Assembly (NCBI GenBank): GCA_004556755.1
Contig: SFFW01000009.1
Location: 1-55,170, forward strand
Direction of reading: 5' to 3'
Length of the DNA stretch: 55,170 nucleotides
Origin: Clostridiales bacterium
GTDB taxonomy: Bacteria; Bacillota; Clostridia; Oscillospirales; Oscillospiraceae
The notes below the pieces were generated by a model. It saw only the letters and a list, made by a program, of their open reading frames with translations, was not told the DNA's origin and searched no databases. The translations under genes and the position numbers were made by a program. Below, in pieces: positions 24,283-32,537 of the stretch. Position 1 is the stretch's first letter. The number at the start of each line of letters is the position of its first letter.

Positions 24283-24629
24283 CCCTGCACCCCCAAAAAT
24301 GCAAAGTCGCCGGAGTCGATGTAGCCTCTGAGCATATTCTCCGCCTGACGGCGCAGCGCCGCAGCGGAGACGGAGCTGCCCCTGAGGGTGACCGACACGC
24401 TGCCTGCGGTGAAGGAGGACACGTCCTCCGCCCGCTCCATCTCGGTGAGCATGGCAAGCGCAAGCATTCCGGCGGCGGTCACGAATACCTCCTCAAGCTC
24501 GGCGGGAGGCGCACCGTTTTTGAGCCTGCTGCGAAGCTCCGCTTCTGCGGCGGCGCACAGGACGTTTAAAAGTCTGCCGCTCTCGTCGGAAATGTCTCCG
24601 GCAAGCTCTGCGGTGTCCACCTTCAGCAC
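24279..24629 (-). CDS. Head-tail connector-like protein, fused in frame to decoration remnant
   Basis: From about LAGDISDESGRLLNVLCAAA the protein is an all-helical connector-type protein (AEAELRSRLKNGAPPAELEE, FVTAAGMLALAMLTEMERAE, AALRRQAENMLRGYIDSGDF), as found after capsid genes. The frame is open upstream through the decoration-protein remnant (24630-24917) with no stop, and the joint lies near VDTA|ELAG. A GTG at 24629 or 24617 could start it, but no ribosome site stands out. The joint is probably another deletion scar. Confidence 0.55.
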   Translation of the reverse strand: MLKVDTAELAGDISDESGRLLNVLCAAAEAELRSRLKNGAPPAELEEVFVTAAGMLALAMLTEMERAEDVSSFTAGSVSVTLRGSSVSAAALRRQAENMLRGYIDSGDFAFLGVQG

Positions 24630-24917
24630 GAGATACTCTCTGCCGCCGTTGTCCTTCTTGACGCTGCCGCCGCCTGCCGAAACGAGCTTAACAAAGCCGA
24701 CTTCGGGTGCGGTGCCGGTGTAGGCGCAGGTGACGCTTCCCTTGAGCTGTACGTCGGCAAAGCCGCCGTCTGCGTGAACGCAGAGACCGGCAAAGCAGTC
24801 GCCGTCACCCGCCGCTGCGACGGTGGAAGAAGCGCCGAGCTTTACGAAAACGCCCTTTTCGGCGCCGCTGCCCTTAACAAAGGAAACGATCTGATCGCCG
24901 ATACCTTCAAAACTAAG
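24630..24917 (-). pseudogene. Capsid decoration-type protein remnant without start codon
   Basis: In the frame of the connector gene the DNA reads SFEGIGDQIVSFVKGSGAEK, GVFVKLGASSTVAAAGDGDC, FAGLCVHADGGFADVQLKGS, VTCAYTGTAPEVGFVKLVSA and a GGREYLVLKVDTA end. This is the form of small DUF2190-like head decoration proteins. Its ATG is gone: the first codons run directly out of the portal gene at 24914 in a shifted frame. Everything normally between portal and decoration (rest of portal, protease, major capsid) is absent. Confidence 0.7.
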
Positions 24918-25198
24918 CCCTGCTGACCTCTGCCGACGTCGACCCTTTTGGCAAACTCGTTAAGCTCACGCTCCGCCCTTTTATCGGGGCAGGAAAGCGT
25001 AAAGCCGCCGGTGAGCCGGATAAGCTTCATGATCGCAGCGTCGACAACCGGCACCGCCTCTCTTATCTGCCGATAGAGCATGATCTCCCCGCCGCCGAGC
25101 GGAACGTAGCCGTCGATGAGATTAAAGGGGTGCGACTGCACGCTCCTTATCTGAACTCTCGGCGGAGGATCCTTCTTTTTTCCGGAAAAAAGTTTCAT
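24842..25198 (-). pseudogene. Phage portal protein, N-terminal 95 residues only
   Basis: MKLFSGKKKDPPPRVQIRSV, QSHPFNLIDGYVPLGGGEIM, YRQIREAVPVVDAAIMKLIR and RAERELNEFAKRVDVGRGQQ form a portal-type N-terminus. At about 24914 the frame leaves portal sequence and reads 23 residues antiphase through the decoration gene to a stop at 24842. Full portals have about 400-500 residues. AGGAGG lies just upstream of the ATG. The protein cannot form a portal ring. Confidence 0.7.
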
Positions 25199-25211
25199 TT
25201 TTACCTCCTGT

Positions 25212-25340
25212 CTACCCACATTGCGAAGCCCTCGTCCGTTTCCCGTTTTGCGACGCTGACGGCGAAGTAGCGTACGGCGATGCGTCGCTCCACCACGACA
25301 GTGCGGTGAGCTGGGTCTTTGAAAACGATTCAAACTTCAT
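25212..25340 (-). pseudogene. Terminase large subunit, only the first ~22 residues left
   Basis: The ATG overlaps the stop of the upstream small-subunit-like gene (ATGA). MKFESFSKTQLTALSWWSDA resembles the start of clostridial-phage large terminases, where an ASPYxxYDAIICDGAVRSGK-like ATPase motif should follow. Instead the frame turns into nonsense and stops at 25212. In another frame a separate C-terminal piece (RYFAVSVAKRETDEGFAMWV) ends at 25201, right before the portal gene. The motor domain has been deleted. Confidence 0.55.
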
Positions 25341-25654
25341 TTGTCCTTGGGTTCATCCTTTAAGAGCATTGCAGAGCGGTCAAGCGCCGCATAGAAGCTG
25401 TCCTCCGCGGCGGCGTTTTCGGTCTTTTTAAGCTCCATAAGCTCCCTGATGACCGCAAGCCTGTCCACGAATTTCATTTCCACGGCGCCCGACGGCGAGC
25501 GTTTGATCTCGCTGAGCAGGAAAAGATCCAGACTTTCGAGAACGGACAAGTCCTCGTCATCGAGGAACAGGAGCTTCACGGCGTCGTTGGGCACCGAAGC
25601 CGCAAGCTTTGACAGAAGCGCAGAAGCTTTTTCGGCATCCGCTTTCTTTTTCAT
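25337..25654 (-). CDS. Terminase small-subunit-like protein, first gene of the prophage operon
   Basis: 105 residues from ATG 25654, with GAGGTG six bases upstream. MKKKADAEKASALLSKLAAS, LDLFLLSEIKRSPSGAVEMK and AAEDSFYAALDRSAML are helical and acidic, and the EIKRSxxGxVEMKFVDR segment recalls small terminase subunits that sit before terL. Position supports it: terL, portal, capsid, connector, sheath and tube remnants follow in phage order. No HTH is evident by eye. Confidence 0.5.
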   Translation of the reverse strand: MKKKADAEKASALLSKLAASVPNDAVKLLFLDDEDLSVLESLDLFLLSEIKRSPSGAVEMKFVDRLAVIRELMELKKTENAAAEDSFYAALDRSAMLLKDEPKDK

Positions 25655-25784
25655 TCCCATCACCTCTCAACCGTAGGGCGCATCGCCGGTAAACTTGTAC
25701 ATTCCGATATAAGCAGCTTTTTTTGTGCCGAATTTCTCTTCTCCCGCCTCACCTGTCGGTTTACATAACATCGAAAAGAGCATA

Positions 25785-25819
25785 AAAAAATAAGCCCTGC
25801 AAAGCAGAGCTTATTTTTT
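25785..25819. terminator. Terminator between potD and the prophage remnant
   Basis: AAAAAATAAGC-CTGC/GCAG-GCTTATTTTTT hairpin with A and T runs. It ends the potABCD transcript (-) just before the prophage. Between it and 25654 I see no clear sigma-A promoter for the prophage operon; a short frame there reads MYKFTGDAPYG and stops. Confidence 0.85.
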
Positions 25820-25825
25820 AAGTAT

Positions 25826-27025
25826 TTACTCCTTCCATCGCTTGCAGCGATTTCTGAGCCGTTTCTTTTTCCTTGCCTCGTGTACGGCAAAGTAAACGAC
25901 CGTCAGCGCGGCGACCGCCGCCATGCACACGATCGCATAGGTATCGACGCTGCCCTGCGTCTTGACCTCAAGCCACAGAGAGTCGGTCAGCTGCGAGGTG
26001 GCCTGACTCAGATTCATAAACGCAACGCCATGACTCAGCGTTTCGGTGTCGGGATAAGCAATGTCGCTTGCGGCGGTTTCGGGGTCCATGAACTCCTTTG
26101 CGTCGGGGACCGGGGTCGAGTAGCCGAGGTAGTCGAGGTTTTCGCCGCTTATCTCGGCCGAGCAAAGGAAGTTGATGTACGCCTCGGCAGCCTCCTTGTT
26201 CTGACAGCCCTTGGGGATGCACATTGCGTCAATAAAGAGGTTAAAGCCCTCCTCCGGGAAGTAGAAGCGCAGGTCGGGATTTTCCTTCGCCATCAGCAGG
26301 TAGTCGCCCGCATAATATGGCGCTATCCACGCCTCCTCCCTCTCCATCTTGCCGAAGATCTCGTCCATGACGTAGCTCTGCACGAGGGGCTTCTGCTCGA
26401 TGAGCTTGTAGGCTGCACTGCGCAGCTCATCCTCGTTTTCGGAGTTGACGTCGATGCCGAGCAGCAGCTCGGAGATCGCAAATGCGTCTCTGGGATTGTT
26501 GAACATCAGGATCTTACCGGAGTATTTCTCGTTCCAGAGCAGGTCCCACGAGCCGACGTCCGCCTCATCGACATACTTTGAGTTGTAGATAATGCCGACG
26601 GTACCCCATGTGTAAGGCACGGAGTATTTGTTGTCGGGGTCGTAGGCGGTGTTCTTGTAGGCGTCGCCTATGAGCGAGTAGTTGGGGATGTTGTCAAAGT
26701 CCAGCTCCTCAAGCATATCCTCCTCAATGAGCCTTGCTATCATGTAGTCCGAGGGGATAATGACATCGTAGCTGCTGCCTCCGGTCTTGAGCTTTGTGTA
26801 CATCGTCTCATTCGAGTCGAAGGTCATGTAGTTGACCTTGATGCCCGTCGCCTCGGTAAATGCGGCGTTGACGTCGATGTAGCCGTCGCTCCCGTCGGAA
26901 ATGTACTGTCCCCAGTTGTAGACGTTTATCGTGACCTCCTCGGCGCTTGCCGTCGGCGACGGCAGAACGGGTGCGAGTGCAAGGAGCATCAGAAGGGTTA
27001 AAAGGGCTGCAAAGAATCTTTTCAT
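25826..27025 (-). CDS. potD: Spermidine/putrescine ABC transporter substrate-binding protein with C-terminal membrane anchor
   Basis: 399 residues. Signal peptide at 1-28 (RFFAALLTLLMLLALAPVLP, TASAEE). The mature protein starts INVYNWGQYISDGSDGYIDV, the classic PotD beginning, with VIIPSDYMIARLIEEDMLEE, YSVPYTWGTVGIIYN and EAWIAPYYAGDYLLMAKENP. There is no lipobox cysteine. Instead the C-terminus has a hydrophobic helix (YAIVCMAAVAALTVVYFAVH, about 360-380) and a basic tail (ARKKKRLRNRCKRWKE). It is likely tethered outside the membrane by this helix and delivers polyamines to PotBC. ATGA overlap with potC. Confidence 0.9.
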   Translation of the reverse strand: MKRFFAALLTLLMLLALAPVLPSPTASAEEVTINVYNWGQYISDGSDGYIDVNAAFTEATGIKVNYMTFDSNETMYTKLKTGGSSYDVIIPSDYMIARLIEEDMLEELDFDNIPNYSLIGDAYKNTAYDPDNKYSVPYTWGTVGIIYNSKYVDEADVGSWDLLWNEKYSGKILMFNNPRDAFAISELLLGIDVNSENEDELRSAAYKLIEQKPLVQSYVMDEIFGKMEREEAWIAPYYAGDYLLMAKENPDLRFYFPEEGFNLFIDAMCIPKGCQNKEAAEAYINFLCSAEISGENLDYLGYSTPVPDAKEFMDPETAASDIAYPDTETLSHGVAFMNLSQATSQLTDSLWLEVKTQGSVDTYAIVCMAAVAALTVVYFAVHEARKKKRLRNRCKRWKE

Positions 27026-27855
27026 GCACCCACCTTCTTTCTTCCGAACGCTTTTTTGTTGTCACGGACACGCTTTTCGTCCTTCGCCTGCAGCAGGTTC
27101 ATAACGACCATAACGATCAGAATGACCGCAAACAGGAGGGTGAAAAGTGCGTAAATTTTGGGGTGCAGGGGCTTTTTGGTGTAGTTGTAGATCTCGACGG
27201 GCAGCGTCACGAACTTGGGTCCGTAGACGAAATAGCTGATGACGAAATCGTCGAGGCTCATGGTAAAGGACATGAGAGCACCGGAGATGATGCCCGGCGT
27301 TATCTCGTGGATAACGACCTTGAAAAACGCCTGCACCGGGGTGCAGCCGAGATCCTGCGCCGCCTCGTTTAGGTTCGGGTCCATCTGATGCAGCTTCGGC
27401 ATGACCGACAGAATGACGTAGGGCAGGCAGAAGGTGACGTGCGCTATAAGCAGCGTCGCAAAGCCGAGGATGTTGTTTATCTTCAGCAGCGTACCGACGA
27501 AGGCAAAGAGCAGCGCCAGCGAAACGCCGGTGACGATCTCAGGGTTCGTCATGGGGATGTTCGTGATGCTCATGGACAGCTTTCGCAGCTTGGGACTCAT
27601 GGAGTTTATGCCGATCGCCGCCGCCGTACCCAAAACGGTCGCAATGGCGGAAGCGATGACGGCGACTATCACCGAGTTTAGAAGCAGCGGCAGAAGCACG
27701 CCGTCGGAAAACAGCTCATGGTAGTTATCCAGGGTAAAGTCCTTGAATACCGCAATGTCCATACCGCTGTTAAACGACCCGACCGCAAGCACGATCATGG
27801 GGATGTACAGAAACAGCAGGACGACCACGGTAAATATCTTGTTGAAGCGCCTCAT
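27022..27855 (-). CDS. potC: Spermidine/putrescine ABC transporter permease
   Basis: 277 residues with six transmembrane segments. The EAA loop is EAAQDLGCTPVQAFFKVVIH (about residue 165), which docks to PotA. Typical PotC start (TVVVLLFLYIPMIVLAVGSF) and a conserved GMDIAVFKDFTLDNYHELF periplasmic stretch. It overlaps potB and potD by four bases each, so the operon is translationally coupled. Confidence 0.93.
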   Translation of the reverse strand: MRRFNKIFTVVVLLFLYIPMIVLAVGSFNSGMDIAVFKDFTLDNYHELFSDGVLLPLLLNSVIVAVIASAIATVLGTAAAIGINSMSPKLRKLSMSITNIPMTNPEIVTGVSLALLFAFVGTLLKINNILGFATLLIAHVTFCLPYVILSVMPKLHQMDPNLNEAAQDLGCTPVQAFFKVVIHEITPGIISGALMSFTMSLDDFVISYFVYGPKFVTLPVEIYNYTKKPLHPKIYALFTLLFAVILIVMVVMNLLQAKDEKRVRDNKKAFGRKKVGA

Positions 27856-28658
27856 ACCGTGATCACCTCCTCGTCGTCGCCGAAGCGGTTCATGACTCCG
27901 ATGCAGATGAAGATGACGACCATCAGCACGAGACTGAGCGCTGCGCCGAGGTTGGGGTTGTATGCGGTCTTAAACTGGCTCTCGATAACGTCGCCTATAA
28001 GGGTCGTGCCGGAGGAGCCGAGCTTCTGCGAGATGTAGAAGGTGGACACGGCAGGCACGAACACCATGGTAAAGCCGGAGACGATGCCGGGCATCGACAG
28101 CGGCAAAATGACCCTCTTAAACACGCCCGCATTGTTGCAGCCGAGGTCCTGCGCCGCTTCGACGAGGCGGCCGTCGATCTTGACGATGACGCTGTACAGC
28201 GGCATTATCATGTACGGCAGGTAGTTGTAGACCATGCCGAGGACGACGGCGCCGTTGTTGCGGATAAGCGGCAGCGGCTTTAGACCGAGTGCCATGATGA
28301 AGTTGTTGATAATACCCGTATCCTCGGTCAGTGCGACCCACGCAAGCGTGCGCAGCAGGAAGCTGATGCACATGGGCAGCATGATGAGCATATAGAGTAT
28401 GCGCTGCTTAAGCTCGGAGCGGCTTGCGATGTAATACGCCACTGGGTAGCCGATAACGAGGCAGATGATCGAGGAGATGAGCGCAAGCCAAATGCTCTTT
28501 ATGAGGATGGGGATGTAATTTCCGAGGTTCTGAAGATTTGCGAGGGTGAACTGACCTGTCTGCGAATCGGTCAGGGCGTAGTACGCCACGATGAGCAGCG
28601 GGATGACGGTAAACAGCGCCATCCACACGAGGTAAGGTGCGGCAAGCTTAGTCTTCAT
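27852..28658 (-). CDS. potB: Spermidine/putrescine ABC transporter permease
   Basis: 268 residues from ATG 28658 (MKTKLAAPYLVWMALFTVIP). Six transmembrane segments; EAA loop EAAQDLGCNNAGVFKRVILP. SFLLRTLAWVALTEDTGIIN is a conserved PotB motif. The start lies 11 bases inside the end of potA; a longer upstream frame has no family support. With PotC it forms the membrane channel. Confidence 0.93.
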   Translation of the reverse strand: MKTKLAAPYLVWMALFTVIPLLIVAYYALTDSQTGQFTLANLQNLGNYIPILIKSIWLALISSIICLVIGYPVAYYIASRSELKQRILYMLIMLPMCISFLLRTLAWVALTEDTGIINNFIMALGLKPLPLIRNNGAVVLGMVYNYLPYMIMPLYSVIVKIDGRLVEAAQDLGCNNAGVFKRVILPLSMPGIVSGFTMVFVPAVSTFYISQKLGSSGTTLIGDVIESQFKTAYNPNLGAALSLVLMVVIFICIGVMNRFGDDEEVITV

Positions 28659-29808
28659 CTTCGCTTTCCTCCGCCGCCGTCTCCTCCTCACCTTCGGGAT
28701 ACAGGTCGGGATCGTCCATCTCGTCGTATTCCGCAGAGTAGGAGCTGTAATCGCCGAACATACCGGAGTATTCGCTCTTGTGCATGATGTGAATGTCCTC
28801 CGGCTCAAGGCGTATGCCTATATACTCGCCGACGGAGTGGTAGTCCGTCGTCTGAATGAGCCACTTAAAGCCCTTAAAATCGACGATCGTGTCGTAATGC
28901 ACACCCTTAAAGGTGACCGAGGTGACGGTGCCGCAAAGGTGACCGTTGTCCGGCGGCACGATGTCGATGTCCTCCGGACGGATAACGACGTCCACGGGTT
29001 CGTTTTTCTCAAAGCCTGCGTCAACGCACTTAAAGCGTCTGCCGAAGAACTTCACGAGTCTGTCCTCAAGCATCACGCCGTCGAGGATATTGCTTTCGCC
29101 GATGAAATCCGCAACGAAGGCGTTTTTAGGCTCGTTGTAAATATCCTCCGGCGTACCGATCTGCTGGATGCGGCCCTTGTCCATGACGACGACGGTGTCG
29201 GACATAGAAAGCGCCTCCTCCTGATCGTGAGTTACATATATAAAAGTAATGCCCATCGCCTGCTGAATACGCTTGAGCTCGTTCTGCATATCCTTGCGGA
29301 GACGCAGATCCAAAGCGCCCAGGGGTTCGTCGAGCAGCAGCACCTTGGGGCGGTTCACGAGCGCACGAGCAATTGCGACACGCTGCTGCTGACCGCCGGA
29401 GAGCTGAGCCACTCTGCGGTTTTCAAAACCCTTGAGGCTCACTATCTCAAGCATTTCGGTGACACGCTCGTCTATCTCCTCCACCGGCACCTTTGCTATG
29501 CGCAGACCGAAGGCGACGTTTTCGTAAACGTCGAGATGAGGAAACAGAGCGTACTTCTGAAAGACCGTGTTGACCTTTCTTTTGTGAGGCGGGACATCGT
29601 TTATCCTGACGCCGTCAAACATAACGTCTCCGGAGGTCGGCTTGATAAAGCCGCCGATTATCCTGAGCGTCGTTGTCTTGCCGCAGCCGGACGGACCGAG
29701 CAGCGTCAGAAATTCCTTATCATTAAAATACAGGTTAATATCGTCTAAAACGATTTCATCGTCAAACGCCATTTTGCAATTAACAAGGCGAATGAGTTCT
29801 TTGGACAT
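28648..29808 (-). CDS. potA: Spermidine/putrescine ABC transporter ATPase
   Basis: 386 residues. Walker A GPSGCGKTTTLR (about 39), Q-loop FQKYALFPHLDVYENV, signature LSGGQQQRVAIARALVNRP, Walker B KVLLLDEPLGALD, H-loop YVTHDQEEAL. The C-terminal TOBE domain is present (DVVIRPEDIDIVPPDNGHLC), followed by an unusually acidic tail (YPEGEEETAAEESEDED). It energises polyamine uptake with PotBCD and is the first gene of the operon. The tail has no known role. Confidence 0.94.
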   Translation of the reverse strand: MSKELIRLVNCKMAFDDEIVLDDINLYFNDKEFLTLLGPSGCGKTTTLRIIGGFIKPTSGDVMFDGVRINDVPPHKRKVNTVFQKYALFPHLDVYENVAFGLRIAKVPVEEIDERVTEMLEIVSLKGFENRRVAQLSGGQQQRVAIARALVNRPKVLLLDEPLGALDLRLRKDMQNELKRIQQAMGITFIYVTHDQEEALSMSDTVVVMDKGRIQQIGTPEDIYNEPKNAFVADFIGESNILDGVMLEDRLVKFFGRRFKCVDAGFEKNEPVDVVIRPEDIDIVPPDNGHLCGTVTSVTFKGVHYDTIVDFKGFKWLIQTTDYHSVGEYIGIRLEPEDIHIMHKSEYSGMFGDYSSYSAEYDEMDDPDLYPEGEEETAAEESEDED

Positions 29809-29850
29809 TTATCCTCCCCCATTTCCGGCGCAAATGCGCTAAAATTGTTT

Positions 29851-29885
29851 AAGGGCATTCCGGAACCTGCCTCCGGAATGCCCTT
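29851..29885. terminator. Hairpin between rluD-like gene and potA
   Basis: AAGGGCATTCCGG/CCGGAATGCCCTT, 13-base stem, nine-base loop. On the minus strand it is followed by a T-rich run and can end the upstream leftward transcript before the pot operon. Confidence 0.75.
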
Positions 29886-29956
29886 TGCATCGCTACCAAT
29901 ATACATACATGACGCCGTAAAGTCAACAAAAATCAACAATTTTTCTGCATTTTGCT

Positions 29957-30934
29957 CTAAATGTCACGAAGCTCGGCAATACCGAAATATTTTTCGGCAA
30001 AATCGACGGACTCCACGGCAAATTCTCTGCCTCTGAGGTAGTTTAATATCCCTGCGTCCGTGGGGAAATCAAAGCGCAGGCGGTAGGAATAAAGCGCCTG
30101 CCCCTTTTCGCCGTACTCACGGTTCACCCGCTCCCTGCCGTACTTCCCGTCGCCGAGCAGGGGCCAGCCTGCGTGCGCCATCTGCACCCTTATTTGGTGG
30201 GTGCGACCCGTTAAAAGCCTGCACTCCACGAGCGACAGTCTGCCCTTGGTGCATATGACCCGATACTCCGTCGCAGCGGGCTTTGCCCCCGGCATGGGCT
30301 TGTCCTTTACATAGACCTGATTTTTCTTTGCGTCCTTGAACAGATAGTTTTCCAGTCTGCCGGAGGAGGGCTTCGGCGTACCGGTGACGGCGCAGAGGTA
30401 GAATTTTTCTATCTCCCTGTCCTTTATCTTGTCGTTCAGAATGCGCAGGCTCTCGGCGTTTTTCGCTGCGATCACGATGCCGCCCGTGTTGCGGTCGATG
30501 CGGTTGCACAGCGCCGGAGCGAAGGAGTTTTCCGCCTTGGGCTGCCACTCGCCCTTCTGTGCCAGATACGCCTGGATGTTTGCGATGAGCGTGTTGTAAT
30601 CCCACTGTCCTGCGCTGTGACACAGAACGCCGGGCTTTTTGTCGGCAAGCAGGATGTTCTCGTCCTCGTAGACCACGGTGAGCTTCGGCGTGCCGACCTT
30701 CAAATAGGAGTTTTCCTCCCTCGGCTTTTCAAAAAACTCGTCGTTTATGTAAAGACTCAAAACGTCGCCCTCGCAAAGTCTCGTGTCGCGCTTTGCACCC
30801 TTGGAGTTCACCTTTATACGCTTTAAGCGTATATACTTTTGCAGCAGCGACTCCGGCAGCAGCGGCACCGCCTTGCCGACGAAGCGGTCAAGTCTCTGAC
30901 CTGCGTCGTTTTTTCCTATCGTAATTTCCTTCAT
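29957..30934 (-). CDS. RluA-family 23S rRNA pseudouridine synthase (RluC/RluD-like)
   Basis: 325 residues from ATG 30934 (GGGAG upstream). An S4-like N-terminus (GQRLDRFVGKAVPLLPESLL, KYIRLKRIKVN) precedes the catalytic domain, whose ALCNRIDRNTGGIVIAAKNA carries the catalytic aspartate (RxDxxTxG). LTGRTHQIRVQMAHAGWPLL and GDGKYG are further conserved motifs. The family isomerises uridines in 23S rRNA. It is short in the C-terminus compared with E. coli RluD but otherwise complete. It follows yabR by about 40 bases. Confidence 0.88.
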   Translation of the reverse strand: MKEITIGKNDAGQRLDRFVGKAVPLLPESLLQKYIRLKRIKVNSKGAKRDTRLCEGDVLSLYINDEFFEKPREENSYLKVGTPKLTVVYEDENILLADKKPGVLCHSAGQWDYNTLIANIQAYLAQKGEWQPKAENSFAPALCNRIDRNTGGIVIAAKNAESLRILNDKIKDREIEKFYLCAVTGTPKPSSGRLENYLFKDAKKNQVYVKDKPMPGAKPAATEYRVICTKGRLSLVECRLLTGRTHQIRVQMAHAGWPLLGDGKYGRERVNREYGEKGQALYSYRLRFDFPTDAGILNYLRGREFAVESVDFAEKYFGIAELRDI

Positions 30935-30973
30935 GCGTTTTTCTCCCGTAAAAAAGTGCGCCGTAAGGCGCAC

Positions 30974-31411
30974 TTATCTGCGGCGGCGGGACTTGCCCCT
31001 GTCCGCATACATGGGGTTTCCGGCAATGCGGCTGTCCGATTCCTGCATAAACTTCTTGAGCTTATCCTCAAAGCTCTTGTCGGCGCTTGTCTCCTGTGTC
31101 TGCGGAGGCGCCTGCACCGTCCGCTGCGGCTGACGGTTGGGCTTTTCCTGTCTCTGGCGCTCGAAGGCGGGCTTCGGCGCAGGCTCCGCCTTCTTGACGG
31201 AGAGGTTCAGCTTCCCGTCGTTTATGCTGATAAGCTTCACCTTAACGGTCTGACCTACGCTCAGAAAATCGTGTATGTCTGCGACATACGCATTCGCCAC
31301 CTCGGAAATATGCACAAGTCCGCTTTGTCCGCCCGGCAGAGCGACAAAAGCTCCGAACTTGGTGATACCCGTTACCTTGCCTTCCAGCACTTCTCCAATT
31401 TCAAACTGCAT
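30974..31411 (-). CDS. yabR: S1 RNA-binding domain protein (YabR-like)
   Basis: 145 residues. An S1 domain at 1-72 (EIGEVLEGKVTGITKFGAFV, GGQSGLVHISEVANAYVADI, VGQTVKVKLISINDGKLNLS) is followed by a basic and glutamine/proline-rich tail ending GKSRRRR. This is the YabR form, and it sits next to divIC as in Bacillus. It probably binds RNA or ribosomes; its precise role is not established. Confidence 0.87.
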   Translation of the reverse strand: MQFEIGEVLEGKVTGITKFGAFVALPGGQSGLVHISEVANAYVADIHDFLSVGQTVKVKLISINDGKLNLSVKKAEPAPKPAFERQRQEKPNRQPQRTVQAPPQTQETSADKSFEDKLKKFMQESDSRIAGNPMYADRGKSRRRR

Positions 31412-31428
31412 GAATCGTTTTACCCCGT

Positions 31429-31710
31429 TTACCTGTAATTATCTATGAATATGATTTCGCCCGGCTCAACCAGTCCGAGTCTGTCTCTCGCTATACCTTT
31501 AATAAACTCATCCGTATCGCAGCTCAAAAGCTTTTCCTCAAGCTCGTCTGTCTCCGCCTGAGTATCGTCAATTTCATGCTGCAGCAGCTCAGTCATATCT
31601 TTTGCGTCTCGCAGAGCGTCCATCGTCTCCGCAAGATTCCACGCCGCATATATCAGCAGCGCCGCAATCACCGCCCCGCCTATCGTAAGCAGCTTCGGCC
31701 TCAATCGCAT
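31429..31710 (-). CDS. divIC: Septum formation initiator, DivIC/FtsB-like
   Basis: About 93 residues: a short cytoplasmic start, one membrane helix (LLTIGGAVIAALLIYAAWNL), a coiled coil (MDALRDAKDMTELLQHEIDD) and the family end motif EFIKGIARDRLGLVEPGEII. DivIC pairs with FtsL in the divisome. The start is uncertain: ATG 31710 is only three bases from GGGAGG, while TTG 31704 has ideal spacing and GTG 31725 is also in frame. The gene overlaps yabQ by over 110 bases. Confidence 0.85.
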   Translation of the reverse strand: MRLRPKLLTIGGAVIAALLIYAAWNLAETMDALRDAKDMTELLQHEIDDTQAETDELEEKLLSCDTDEFIKGIARDRLGLVEPGEIIFIDNYR

Positions 31711-32134
31711 CGCCTCCCGAATCACGGTCCGATTTTCTTTTCATTGTAAACCATGCTCGGCAATTTGAAAAGACATTTTTTGCTTGATCGGCAAAAAATT
31801 TTCCGACAATGCGAAACGGACGCAAAATCAGCGCCAAAAGACCCGTAAATGCTGCAAAGACCGGCAAAAACAGACGGCTTAGCAGCCGCATATATGTGTA
31901 AAAGCCCAAGGCGGCAAAGCCCGCCATAAAGAGATTCAGCTCCCCGTCGCCGACGCTCATGCCCAGCGTAAACAGCACAAAGCCCAAAGCGCCGACAAAG
32001 AGCAGGTCGAAAAACCAGTTCAGCCCCAAGCGGCGGCGTATCGCCCTGAGCACATCGTAGATAACGCCAAGCCCCAGCCCCGCTGCGTAGGCGGCGACGA
32101 GCTGCAAAAGCTGGCGCTTTACCTCAAGCTCCAT
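31589..32134 (-). CDS. yabQ: Spore cortex biosynthesis protein YabQ
   Basis: 181 residues. Starts MELEVKRQLLQLVAAYAAGL, with IYDVLRAIRRRLGLNWFFDL and four membrane helices, matching YabQ, a mother-cell membrane protein needed for cortex formation. The last 40 residues (RDSGGDAIEAEAAYDRRGGD...) are read in a frame that overlaps divIC and look like unconstrained sequence, so the true or ancestral end may be near 31720. ATG follows directly on the yabP stop. Confidence 0.85.
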   Translation of the reverse strand: MELEVKRQLLQLVAAYAAGLGLGVIYDVLRAIRRRLGLNWFFDLLFVGALGFVLFTLGMSVGDGELNLFMAGFAALGFYTYMRLLSRLFLPVFAAFTGLLALILRPFRIVGKFFADQAKNVFSNCRAWFTMKRKSDRDSGGDAIEAEAAYDRRGGDCGAADICGVESCGDDGRSARRKRYD

Positions 32135-32422
32135 TTATTCGAAAAGCCTCGACCAAAAGCCGCCGGAGGATGAGGGCGTCTCCTCGTACAAAAGCTCGCT
32201 TATAAGCCCCTCGACGTTCAGCTCCCCTGCGTCAAGATTGATTTTCCCGATATGCAGTCCGCTGCCCCGCACCACGAGATTGCCCTGCGCCGTCTGCATG
32301 ACGACCTCGGTCTCGTCGAAGCTTTCCACGTCCTCGACCCCCGTCACCGACAGCTTGCTGCGATTTTCCATGCTCAGACCGTGATTTTTGGGCGCCGCCT
32401 TGCTTTTTTCCTCGTATGCCAT
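32135..32422 (-). CDS. yabP: Sporulation protein YabP
   Basis: 95 residues from ATG 32422 (AAAGGAG upstream). HGLSMENRSKLSVTGVEDVE, FDETEVVMQTAQGNLVVRG and HIGKINLDAGELNVEGLISE are the YabP signature. It is required for spore assembly in Bacillus and is always near yabQ. It marks the organism as a spore former or recent descendant. The gene is divergent from hrcA; a 190-base gap holds the heat-shock promoter. Confidence 0.9.
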   Translation of the reverse strand: MAYEEKSKAAPKNHGLSMENRSKLSVTGVEDVESFDETEVVMQTAQGNLVVRGSGLHIGKINLDAGELNVEGLISELLYEETPSSSGGFWSRLFE

Positions 32423-32537
32423 GTTTTCGCTCCTTTGCTTTTTTAACAGCCTATGCAAGCGGCGCTTTAAAAATGCCCTCGCAAACTTTTGTGCAAAAAA
32501 ATATATAATTTTTCTTGCGACTTTTTGAATAAAAGCC

